From Lates calcarifer (taxonomy: Eukaryota > Chordata > Actinopteri > Centropomidae), in the NCBI RefSeq assembly GCF_001640805.2, contig NC_066843.1:11202036-11266035 (forward strand): DNA of 64,000 bases, in the 5' to 3' direction. Shown here in pieces: positions 42,666 to 55,330 of this stretch (within the stretch, counting starts at the first letter, position 1; each line of letters starts with the position of its first letter). Both the position numbers and the translations under genes were made by a program. The notes below the pieces were generated by a model. The model had not been told where the DNA came from. It searched no databases and worked only from the letters and a program-made list of their open reading frames with translations.

Positions 42666-45600
42666 TGGTGGTGGTGGTGTGGTGTGGTGTGTGTGTATGG
42701 ATGCATGCATGCGTTCGTACATGTGAGTGTGTGCGTGCATGTGCTTGGCCTGGTTCCCACTGCAGATTATTAATTAAGTTCTGGTAAGCGGTGCATGCCT
42801 TGCCTTCAGATCCACTTCCACTCTCTTTAACACACACGCACACAAATACCCGTACACATGCACAAAACACACACACACACACACACACTTCAAAGCAGCC
42901 GCACTCCACACCGCTAGGATTAAGAGGCGATTGAAGAGCCTGATACAGCCTCAAAGTGCCTTCAGCACGAAAATGCCTTTGGCAGGGCACAGGTAGTCTC
43001 TTTGAAAGTGCTTACACACACACACTCGCACAGACACACACATATGGCTGGACTTTTAATTTAGCTCTGATTTTCCCTTTGTATTTGTCACAGTCCTGTT
43101 GGGCTGTTTTTCCTTGCATGTACTTTCCACATCTACATCTATTTCCAGCCATATTTAATGTGTGTTTAGGTGGTTGAGCTGTATAATGTATGATGTTGTA
43201 TAATGCTTCCTGCTAAATTCCCCTGAGTGACTGGTGGTAAAAGGAATAAGCTAGTAGCAAGCTCTTTATGTTTTTATGAAACATCTGAGCATCTTTGCAT
43301 GTCAATATGGCCATATGTTTCCATGAATACGCTCACATGTGAACTCACAATCATATACAATACACAGAGTTACATACACCTCATTACCCCACAGTCAACT
43401 GCAGAAATGATGCTGATATTTCACTTTCATTTTCACCACAGAGCCACATCCCTTTCATTTTAGAATATGGATTACAAAGCTAATGACATCAAATCAAACA
43501 AGTATGATTTGATGCAACATGTGTTTTGGTGTTTGTGGTGGTTTTTCTAAGAAATTAAACCAGCTCACAAATCATCAGTAGATATGAGGTGGAGGAACAC
43601 TAACTATCCCAGTGTCACTTCAACTAAGCTGTTGCCAAGACAGAGCAGTCCTACAGCAGTAAAGGGAGACAAGAAATGTGTCAGCCGTAAGGAAAAAACA
43701 TCGAAGGACTCCGTTTGCGCCCCCTCTCCCACACACAGTTCTTTCTCTTGCCTTTTCTACACCCTTCTTTGTCTCCCCCTCTCTCATCAGCTGCTATAGG
43801 GCCCCTAGGGACGAGCGGACCGCCACTCAAAAGAGTCCTGGCGCAGGAAGACAGGCCCGTATCCTTGGTGATGGCTCTGTGTTTCCGTGGTGACAGGTGT
43901 GTCCGCTCAGAGCGGACGGCAGTGTTTGTCAGGAAGTGTTTGGATGGGGCGCAGAGTCCAAACGAAGCTCAGGTGTTGATGGCTGTGAGGGGAGCATTCA
44001 ATGAAGCAGTGTTTGTTAGTGAGTTGTCTGTCTGTCAGTGGCTGTCAGGACAAGAGAGTTAAGTGTGTGTGTGTGTGTGTGTGCGCGCGTGGTTGTGTGT
44101 GGTTGTGTGTGGTTGTGCGTGTGTCTCATGGGTCTGTGTATGTGTGTTTTTATGTATAAATCAGGTTTACTGCATTTAAGTTTATTTATTGAGTGAGTTA
44201 TCATGATGAGTGAGTTATCATGATGATTGAGTGATAATGATGGAAAATAGAGGAGCACTGTGACGTTATATACAGCAAATACAAGCAATTGGTGGTATGA
44301 TAACTGCAACACTAAGCAGATTTATGAATGACAATGAATGCTGATTTCTGCATTATGTGACCACTCAAAATAATAGCAGAAGAATCTGAACAATGTGTAT
44401 TTACTGATTCCCTGTATACTTTCAGACTGGAATATAAAACCCAAGTTGATCCACATCCCCTAAAAAGACTTGACTGCTTTTCAAATAATGACCTACTGTA
44501 GATCCCCCATTAATTTGAGCTTTAGTCTTTCTATAGTAGTTGTATAGACCTTGTCACTATGCGCACAGGCAGCCATTGGCATCACCATCGAATTCCAGCA
44601 CTTCACACCCTAATTATCTCACTCCACCGTTCAGCCTCTCATTGAAACTCTGGCATCACAACACAGCTAGCTGAAAGGAGACAGATCTTGTATTAGACAC
44701 TCGCAGTCTTCCCTTCCAGCTGGCTAGCTTCCCATAGAGAAACAACGGAAAACAAAGAGACGAGCAGCGCTCAATAAACTCCTAACAACAATCTCCATTC
44801 ACTCCTCATCTGTCTCCACCGTGTTTGTGTCTCCCAGCTTCTCCCGATCACCTCTTCTTTTTTTCTTCCCCATAGCTAATTGGCAGCAAAGTTTTAATTC
44901 CCTCCCTGCCCCCCTTCTTGATAAGTGATGAATTGTTGGCAGGGGATCAAAGAGTAGTGGTGCCCACTGTGCACCATGCCCGTCACTACCTGCTGGCACA
45001 CATGAGCGTTGGGACTGGCGCCGTGCCAAGGGGCCACAGGCCTGCGCCACGGGGACACACTGCCAAAAGGCAGAGGTCAACATGAGTGTGTGTGTGTATG
45101 TGTGTGTAAGCATGGGTAGGTTGGGAGGGTGGTGTGTCTCTGTGCACTTCCTAACAGAAGATTCAATTTCACAACTCCCTCTCTCTCTTTGTGTATCTAT
45201 CTGTCTGTCTGCATATCTCTTTCTCACACTCCCCTCTCCCTTCTTGTTGCAGGCCAACAGCAGGTTGAAGCAGATTGAGAAGGAGTACAGTCAGAAGCTC
45301 ACCAAGTCTGCCCAGGTAATCAGTTTTCTCTTCCACCCTTTTTTCCCCTCTCTTTCATTTTATATTCCTCTTTTTCCACCAAACCATTTGAAGGTATGGA
45401 CAAACGTACTGATGGGAGAGGTGAGGGAGCACACATGAAAACACACACACATACACACTCTCTTGAACACCTAGCGAGCCACACTGCCCTTTACCATTAA
45501 GCATATACACACAAACACACAAGTGCACAAGAAGGTGCACACACACACACACACACACACATACGCACACACATCCCATATCTGACACAAGGTTTGTGCA

Positions 45601-48600
45601 AAGTCCAGACAAGTAAATCCACATACATAAAACACAGACGCATGTATTACAGTAAGAACATCTAAAGCTCTATTGTCTGGCTTTTCTCTTCACTTTTCTT
45701 ATCCCCTCTGTCCATAGATTACTGCTTGAAAATTGTTCCTTTGCAGTTTGAACAGAACTGTGTGAAGTCAGGACTGGTTTTTATGCTTCATTCTAAAGGG
45801 CAGTTCCTCTCTGTATTTGCCCATTAAAGCTGCACTAAACAATGTTTTAGATTAAAAATGAATCAAATACCTATGTGTGATGTGAAAGGCATTGCCTGTA
45901 GTGACCTAGAAGGAGGATAAATATTAGACTTATATACACAAGGTGGCCAGAAACACAACTCCAAACTACTGCTAATGTTGCTCAATGTATCCATGCACTT
46001 TGTCAGTGTTAGTAGGCAGTTGTTTGTTAATGTTAAGTTAATGTATCAAAGTTTACAGCTTGTTCAGCTGCCCCCAGGTGGCCAAAAATCAATCCATTGT
46101 CAAGCCATTGTTAGCAATACCAGTTGTTACCAAGGCATTATGCGGTATTTTGCGCATACATAAGTTATAGTTATACATTGAGTTATTTCATGGGAGCTAC
46201 TGAGCCTGTCCAAGTAGCCTCTGCAACTGAAACAGAAGTGTAAATTTACATTAAAAGTTACTTGATTATATTTCTGTTTCTTGTTTTGTTGCATTTGTCC
46301 CCTGTCAGTTCACTTCTACTAATATTCTCATCTCCTTCATTCTCTCTTGCCTGCCTTTAATACCTCTTTACTTCATCTCCATACCTGTTTCTCCTCTCCC
46401 TGTTGATGGCATCGCCTGGCCACACTTTGTAAATCTCTGTAATCAGGGGCCATATGTTTAACATTACTGCTTGTCTCCTCAGACTGAGCCCATTTAAAAC
46501 AAAGACAATACTTCTCTCCAACCAGGAATATAACTTCCTAGGACACCTCTGTCATTCAGAAAGATGTCTCCAAAAGTTCAGGCAGCTTTTACCTCACCAG
46601 TTTAAAAGATCCAAAACACCCTGACTAGTGTTTACCTTCTAAAGGAAGAGTTGTCTTCTTGATTATGTAGCAGGCTAAAATATCACAATCATTTGGCTAT
46701 AATTGCACCTCGTTACCCAAAGAGGAAATTCAAAGAGGGGGTTTTGTTGTTTTTCTTTCTTTCTTCTCCTCTTTAAATCCCCCCATTTTGGGTTGGCTGG
46801 CAGAGGCACAGAGTTGAAAGCAGGGTTGACAAGCAGATGTTGTGAGAAAACGGTAGCTTATTAGGTTACACAATGCTCGACTTCAAAAGAAGTCGGATGC
46901 TGTGCGAAAGTTCAGCCATGTTTGCCCGCTTTGGCAGTGCGGTATGCCACCACATACACAGCAACAAGTGATTAATCCTCCTCATCCTGTTTTAGGGGAC
47001 ACAAAGCTGGCACAGGTTCAACAAACAACACTCTCTCTGACATTAAAGAAACGTCTCTGCATGCAGAATTCAACACCTTTGTTGAAGAGTGTTGTTATAC
47101 AGAGGGTTATGCTGATGGTGTGGGTTTTTGTGCAAACATATTAATATGCGTGATTAATGCAGGCTATTTGTCGTGGGCTTGGGCGGCTTTGTTTTAAAAG
47201 GTAAAGGTGGAACTGAGGGGTTTTTGTTGCCTACCCCTTGGGGCAGCTCAGTCAAATGTAAACAAGAGGCCTTTGAACCTCAAAGGCTAACCCTAGTTGT
47301 TAACCCCTCAGTGTCTGACAGGGGGCATCGCTCTTGAGCTCAACTGCATGGCTAATAGCCCAATTAAAAACATACCACACCATACATTATCCTGAGGGAA
47401 CTGGAGACACACCACGAAAGGGTATACGTTTACATGCCTGCACATACACATCCCTCTCTCTTTCACATTACCTCTTTGCCTTTGTCTCTTTTTGGCTGCC
47501 TCTCTGATTCACACACACACAAACATACACACACTCTCCTAATTAGTGTCTCTCCAATCCAGTCCTGTGTGTTAAGCATCTAGCTGTGAGTGGTCCTCCT
47601 GGGTGACCTGTGAACTGAACATGGCTGCTCTCTTCCCCCACTTAATGATCAGGCTACAGTGGGTGGTTACTGTGGTGCTGGTGGGAGATCATTACTTTAT
47701 CCCTGACCGTCCACCGTGGGAGTGGGTAGGTAGGAAGGTGGAGGGAATTTACCATGGGAGGCATAGTGCATGAGATATACCATGTTCTGGAAAAAAAAAG
47801 GTTGAAATTCACTTTGTATGCAAATATACCTCATTTATTTCAGCACAATACTGGTTGATCCACAAACAGTGTTTACACGTAACCTCTCAGGCATGTATGC
47901 ACCAGATAGGATCTGTTACAGTATTTATTCCTTTTGAGACATTCTCACTCCTTAAAAAAACAGTGTGTATCTCCTTCACTGCGGGTTATTATCTGTGTTG
48001 ATCAATTTTAAAACAGCTATAATCAATACTTTATATTAACAGTGGATGAAATGATCATATTTGATATGAAAAGGGGCTTAAATGTAGTAATGAACCCACC
48101 GATAATCATTACCTGACTACAGCCCTCCTCAGCTTTACAAGCTGTTTTACTGTTCATCAGTTGTGGTTTTACTGCATGCAGCTTTACTGTTTTGTCTCAG
48201 CGCTCTCATCAGTGTCGTTTCCACACATATCAAACAACTGTTAAAAAAAAAAATTACTCTAACAAACCCACTGCACCCTACCCTCTCAGCACCAAACAGC
48301 AGATAGACACAGTTAGTGACTAACTGGTGAAGATCATTTGCAATTTGGCTGCTAAAGATGTGTAAACAGACAACTGTTTGCCAAAATGTTCACCAAAACA
48401 GCTTTACAAGGTGATGATATATCAGTGTGTTTACAGCTTGTCTGTGTGGTGCGTGTAGCGGATAAGAGGTCTTGAAGCAGGCTTCACTAATTCATCATCT
48501 GCCAAGTTTTCACACTCACTTCTTCTCACTTCTCATATAACAATACAGAGCATTTCCCCTTCTCTTTGCAGTCTTTTTGTGGCCTTAGTTATTCACCTTT

Positions 48601-49014
48601 CTGTTTACAAACAGGTGAATAAATAACAGACCTGCTCATTTCTCCCCCTTCGTCTGTACCTCGGGTTCATGGAGAGGTAAGCCTGCCTTTAGCCCTAACC
48701 AGAGATGCTAGCAGGCTGGGAAAATAGACAAGTCTCACCAGACCAATTACAGACTTAAAAAGGCCTGGCTGGCTATCAGACAGAGAAAAAGGTGCTGTGG
48801 TCTATATATACAGGAATAACAAGACAGACAGCTGAGTTGAGTAGTTTAGAGTGCCGCCACCGCCCCAGGGCTGAAGACCAGCAGATGCAGGGAATCCATA
48901 TTGCAAAATAATTATTACACCCAGAAATGATGTTCCCATAATAATGTGCCATTTGTTGCTTTCATGTGGCTTTCCCACTGACAAAATAACCCTAATCTCC
49001 CTCTCATCTCTCCC

Positions 49015-49096
<82 letters not shown>

Positions 49097-52000
49097 ACTC
49101 TGTGGTCGACCCGCATCACTCTAACTCCCATACTCCCACACAGTGTGCAGATTCCAGCAGGGCTAGTCCTCCAGAGTTTGAACACGGTAAACAATTATCT
49201 GTCTAGCCCAAAGCCAGCAGCAGCATTGCTCCCACCCCCCTCACCACTCCCTCTCCTCCCCACCTCTGTCTCTCGCTCTTTCCCCCTCTCTCCCTTCCTC
49301 TCCCTCTCTCTTTTGCTCTCTCTCATCTTTCCTCTGCCTTTTTCCCTGACAGTGGCTTAAATAGAATGTTAATTTTGACTGGAGGATTTCAAAGCTGAGG
49401 CAGTTCCTTTTCATCTTGGTGTGCACCGCAAGTTCACCAACACAAAGTCACTCTCCTCTTCAAAAAGGAAGTTGTTTTTCCTTCCTGTCTATTTTTTTTT
49501 ACCTCCCTCTTCTCCTTTCTCTCTCTTTCTTTGCTTTCTCTGTCTTCTGTCTCATCTCAAAAAAGACACAAGACATGAGACTCTGGGAAAAGCAGTGTTT
49601 TAAGGAGGTTGTTACTGCAGTCCACATGCATGACAAATGCACTGGCCATTTGGTACAAGTCATTTTGTGAGACCAGTGAAATGAAGTGAATCAGCATCAT
49701 TCACTGAACTTGTTTTGCACTTTGCATCTGGCAGCAGGTTTTTCTCTCCACTTTTATTGCTTTACTGTGTCACTTGTTTCCAACATAAGCACAGAGAAAG
49801 TACATATAACATAAAAATTATCTATGCACTTTGTCAGTATTCCAAACTATCTTTTTATTTACTCAGTGACCAGTGGGTTACACACTGTGTGGTCAGTTGT
49901 CCAATAGCCACTTATACTGACTTTCTGTCAATCTTTCACACACAAGTATCAATTAAAGTTAAGAATTAGAATTAAAACATTTGTTTTCTTCTCACCCATA
50001 GCTAATTGCGGAGCTCCAAACATCTCTTTGTGACTCAAAGGAGGAGGCTGTTCATCTGCAGCAGGCAATGGAGAAGCAGTTGGAGGAGGCCAACACTCGG
50101 TGGGATGAGGAGAGGAGGACAATAACTCACCACGCAGATCAGGCCAACAAGGTCAGTGTCAGACACTTATGAGATAAGTCACATATTAATCATACCAATT
50201 AATAATTCTATCTATCAGCATTGTTGATATGAGGAACTAAATTACTATGCTGCGTTTTTTCCATTTTATATGAAGTAAATGTATAGGATGTTGCAAAACG
50301 CCACTCCTCTACATGTAATATGGAACTTGTTACTTAATCAATCAGGAGTCCAGAGCAATATTACTGCATTATCAGTGTTAGCAGCATATTGTAGCGGAGA
50401 CATATACCTGAGATAAAGACCACCTCTCTCCTCATTAGAAGAAACAACATCACTTTCATGAAATATAAAATTAATTTCAGGGCAAAAGACTAAAGAGGCT
50501 CTATCATATAACAAGGTCCACTTATTTAATGAGTGACTAATTATTTGTAGCAGTTCTTTTCTGTGTTGAAGATATTAGCCAGCTGGAAGAAAGGACAGCA
50601 GAGACCAACCGCTCCTACAAAACATCCTGTCTGTCATGTATTATTCAACAGTTTTAGGGACTGTTTGTCTAAATATGAACCCACCAGCTAGAAACATACA
50701 GACTTTTTAACTAGATCCCATGATATTGTATATAGACCAAGTCCTTCTAGGCAAGTTTCTCCACTCAGCAGCCATCTTAGCAATACCCTCGGGCAGTTTA
50801 CTGCATTTCGCGGTTACAAGACCAGGCTTCTGTCTACATAAATGGGAAGAGAACCATAACCTCAGTTTCAGTGGTCAACAGGACACACAAACTGCATGTA
50901 TAGAATCACTACTCAAATCTGATTACAATCGCTTAAAAAGTTTTGCACTTTGCCCAAGATAAGGTTTAAAACTTTTTTTTCCACAGGTTATACTTCTCTA
51001 ACATATGCACAAAGTTTCACGACACCAATCACATCCAGAGTGTCTCCTATCTTATAATGTCTCTGATCTAGTTTGTGTGATTAAGCATTAATTAACAGTA
51101 CTATATCAACAACAACTTGTTTGTGTGTACTCTCTGTACTTAAGTACATGTAAATATACCAACTGGCTCTAATGGAGGGTATCAAAAACTGTACCTTTAG
51201 CAGCATTTGCACTGCACTTTGGTTAGTCTTCAAGGTGGCAACTGTTTTATCTGTTTCTTATCTTCCTGCCTTCCTTATCTCCCAGCAGTCTTATATACTT
51301 CCTGTCCTTTATCATTGGTCTCTGCTGTGTTCATCCAAAACCTTTAGACTTAAAAAATGGTGGGGGGTGGTGTGGCAGTAAACTACATCCTTAAAAAAGC
51401 CTTGTCTGGATTTGACTTTTATAGAGTAGACACGGGTCGCTTTTCTTTTGTTAAAGCATGGTCACAGTTTGTGTGCATGTGCTCTGTCATTTTTATAGCT
51501 AGTTGCAAACTCTATAGTGTCTTTAAGTAGCTTGTGTGCTCTGTGTCTAGCTGAACCTTATAAATCTGTCTGCTGCACCCCACTTCTGAAGTCAGAGTCT
51601 CTCTATATCATTACTATCATTCTCTTTTACAGATAAAATTTAAACTGAGGCTCCTTTTTTAGTGTTAGCTTTATTTTTATTTATGTTTATTTCATTTAAC
51701 ATGTTCTAATTAAACCAAATCTGTAGAGCAATATTCAAATTTACTGACAAGACACGAAAAATGTCTCTTGTGATGAAAAATCTCTGTTTGATTTGTGTCA
51801 CAGCTTAACAATTGAGATGTTAGATTAGTTAGTGTTTCCCTGATTTTCATCCTGCTCCATGCAGATTTCCCTTTTGGAATTACAGGATCTTTTAATCTGC
51901 CTTCTGCCCTAGCAACCACACTGGGACACAGTGGCAGTTGATTGGGTGTGGCTCACTAAATAAAGAGTTGTTGTGTCTGGGATCTGGACATTTTTCCCAA

Positions 52001-54437
52001 CTCAACCTTGTCTGTTTGTGGTTGCAGCTGCCACACATAGTAAGGAGGCAGGTCTGTGAGCCTCCCTTTAGATCTCCTCTCCCTCCAGGCCCTAATAGCC
52101 CCCCCCCCCAATCCCGGCTCAGACCCGAGTTAAAGTGGGCAGTTTGCTCTGAAATGGCTGTCCCTAGTCCTGCCCCACACCTAGAATATCTGAACCATGT
52201 TCCTCTATTGCTACCAAAACAAGATTGACAGTGAAGGCTAATGGTGGCTCGTGGTCTAGATCATTCTGTCCAGGCAGACTAAATGGTGAAGGACAAACAG
52301 CAGAAACATTGTTTGGTTATTCTATGATGTATTTACACACACTTAAATACACAACACAATAATTATGTTATCATGCTCTATTTTGCTCTTGATTGTCACT
52401 GTAAGGGAGACTGTGTGACACAGTTGTCAGCTACACTTGCTCATATTGTAGCTTTGGTGGCTTGTAATTTAACTGTACCATGACACAACACACACGCTGT
52501 TTGCCCTGTCGTAGCCTGTGTTACAAGACACAGGCCTTGGCATATGTGTTAGAGGCAGACAAAAGCTTTCTGTTTCCATTATCTGTGTCCTCATTATTAT
52601 GATCCCCGCTGTATTAACCACCCGCTAATGAGACTCCAATTAATGGTTGAATTGCTTATTAAAGGCCAGACATGAGGGGAAGGAGGGAGTCAGTGGGGGA
52701 GAAGAAGGTGAGATTGGTCAAACAGAATAAAACAGAGTCAGTGTAAACTTGAAAGAAAAGGAAGAGGAGAAGGGCGAGATGGTAAACAACGAAGGGGAAG
52801 AAAGGGAGAGGCAAAGAAAGGATGGAGGAAGTGTGAGGATTGAGACAGCAAACAGAAGGACAAGGGGAGAAGGGGGGAGAGAGAGAGAAAAGAAAGAAAT
52901 GGCGGAGAGCTGTCAGTGGGCCATCAGAGGGAGTGTGTCGCCTGCTGACATTGTTTCCATGCTGCTCACTTCAAAGGGCTCGGATTATGAAGAGAGCGAG
53001 GGGCTTCAGACAATGGGAGGGGAAGAAAATAACATCAAAGTTAGCCGCGCATTTGAATTGGGATAATCCCAAAACAGTTGTTCTGAATGCATGCTGCACC
53101 AGATCAGATGTCCCTTTTTTTCCTTGCCAGCCCCGTTCTGCCGTTTCTAGCCTGAATTTAGCTCCCTCTGTGGCTCTACTGTACTTGTGACTTCTTAAAT
53201 GTGGGTGTTAACTGCAGAGACCTTTGTATCTCGTAAACCCCTTTTTTTAGAACAACGGTAGTACAGTTAAGTATGCTCATTATCTGGGTTTTTTGTAAAG
53301 TGACGTTTAGGTGGAGGAGTATTTTTGTGTGGTGTGTGGGAGCGTGTTATGTGCGTCTGTGTGTACATATAGGCATGAGCGCTTGAGTGTGTGCCTGCTT
53401 GGCGTGTGTTGTCACAGACAGGGATGTTGGCTTTGCACTGGTGCTGCTCTGCTCAGTTTGAATAACAAATAACCTGAATATCAAAGTGTGTGTTGCAAAC
53501 TGTTGCAGAAATGAAGTGCGCAGGCTGGTTACTACAAAACACTGGTGCAGATTAATGAGCAGACAGACTAGTAGGTCACCCAGTAGCCTTTTTGTTTTGA
53601 CCTTCTGATGTGAACTTAAAGCTCCATTAGGGATATGTGAACATGCTGCCAATATAGCTGAACCCGGCTCTGCAGCTTTTAGCCACTTTTAGCTAATTGC
53701 TTTCGTACACAGGATAATAAATAAAAAAGAAGCTGAGGTTTTGTAAATTCCCCTTTCAGTGTTCCACTGTATTTCCTGCCTTTGTTTTCCCGTGAATGAT
53801 CTTGCATATGGAGCTGTGGTCAGAGTAGGTAGTGGGCCACTATTCCTGATCCAGTTATATTTAGGTTACCAATTATCTCATAACAGTAGGCAAGGCAGGA
53901 GTGGGCAGTTTTAATGCATTGGAACCGGGCCGGTGTCAAAGGACTGTGGAAGGTGAAAGCAAGATGAAAGCATCGTATTTGCTTTCATCTGTCCAGTCTA
54001 TTCATATCAGGTAAGGGGAATGGGAACCAGTATAGAGGAAGCCAATGCAACACATTGGGACATAGCCAGCATTTGGGGTTGGAGGAGTATTAACTTCCTG
54101 ATGTCATCAGTTTCCCTACATGTGGTATCTCAGTGAAGTGTCTCCATTTGTGGATGGATTTTTTTATTTCTTTGATGAGACACAGGGGTTTGAGGTGAAT
54201 GTGAAGTTTAATAGTGAGGTTATTGCAATTGCTTGAGTGCATGATGTGTGTTTGCGTGGCCGTGCGCACAGGCAGTGCTCCTGTGTGCGCGTGAGTGAGT
54301 GTGCGAGGCTGCATGAATGAGTGCGCGTGTGCACTCGCCTGAAATGTGCAGCTGCCAAATCTGACAGACCTCAAGCCCACATTAGCCTGCCAAGAGAAAG
54401 GTACAAAGACACACACACTCTCACACGCACCGTCTCT

Positions 54438-54490
<53 letters not shown>

Positions 54491-54755
54491 CTCTCTCTCT
54501 TTCCAACTCTGTATCTTCGTACTCTTTCTGTTTCAAACTCTGTCTGTCTCCACGCACACACACACATACACGAGCACACATGCTCACCTCGCCCTGCCAA
54601 AAGGGAGAGGTGGCTGGTGAATAAACAATGGCACTCCGCCCATAGTGTCACCCGCCTGGGCTTTGATCAGCACCGCTGTTCCTGCTCCCCACAGCAGTGC
54701 TTCCTGTCTTTCTGCCTGCTGAATGTTGCCACGCGCGTACACCCACGTGCACACC

Positions 54756-54788
<33 letters not shown>

Positions 54789-55293
54789 TTAACATATTGT
54801 TCATGTCTCATTCTTATACATGGGCCTACATACACTATCTCTCCTATTTTCTCCTCACTAAGTATTTATCTGTATCTTTCTGTCCCTCAAACTTGCACCC
54901 AAGCATAGCTTTGAGTTAGCACCCTTGTCTCTACATCTTTCAATAGTGTTGCTTTCCCTGACATACACCCACATATACCCTGTGTTTTCACACATTCACA
55001 CAGACACAGACAGAGGTACACACCTTTGATCCGGGCCATCCTCCAGTAACTTCTAGTGCTAGTCAAAGAGAAGGTCCTGTTGTAGTGTCCTGTGGGTGAA
55101 CTGACAGCAGACACATTACATAATGCAACAGTGACCATTGTCTCACTCTGTTTGAGGATGAGAGTGAATACATGAGGTGCACTGTTCTTTGTACAGCAGA
55201 CAATGTGGGGTGTACATTTCTTTGTCAAATTTAGATGGAGTCCATGTGATCTTGGTCCTTTGCTTTTATGCATGCACACCAGTAACGAGGGAC

Positions 55294-55330
<37 letters not shown>

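Larger units (their letters stand above)
35006..45252 (+). other. cep112: cep112 intron, 10.2 kb
   Basis: It contains a minus-strand SINE (35495-35728), several GT/CA microsatellites (37433-37530, 38472-38498, 42635-42700, 42867-42888, 44062-44120), a perfect 11-bp hairpin (37947-37972), a 17-bp tandem repeat (44191-44241) and candidate elements at about 36240-36430, 44560-44730 and 44925-45070. No exon was found. Confidence 0.8.
45316..50001 (+). other. cep112: cep112 intron, 4.7 kb
   Basis: It holds a CA microsatellite (45538-45561), the second copy of the dispersed repeat (about 45823-45965) and a 75-bp CT tract (49021-49095) followed by pyrimidine-rich sequence to about 49560. No coding sequence was recognised. 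Confidence 0.8.

Noticed and set aside
44355..44520. Possible DNA-transposon end (CACTCAAAATAATAGCAG near 44361)
   Set aside because: The word reminds me of a fish repeat, but I see no inverted partner, no target duplication and no second copy in the window.
50690..50980. Possible interspersed repeat with an 80-codon open frame
   Set aside because: It looks repeat-like, but there is no second copy in the window and no structural hallmark to support a call.
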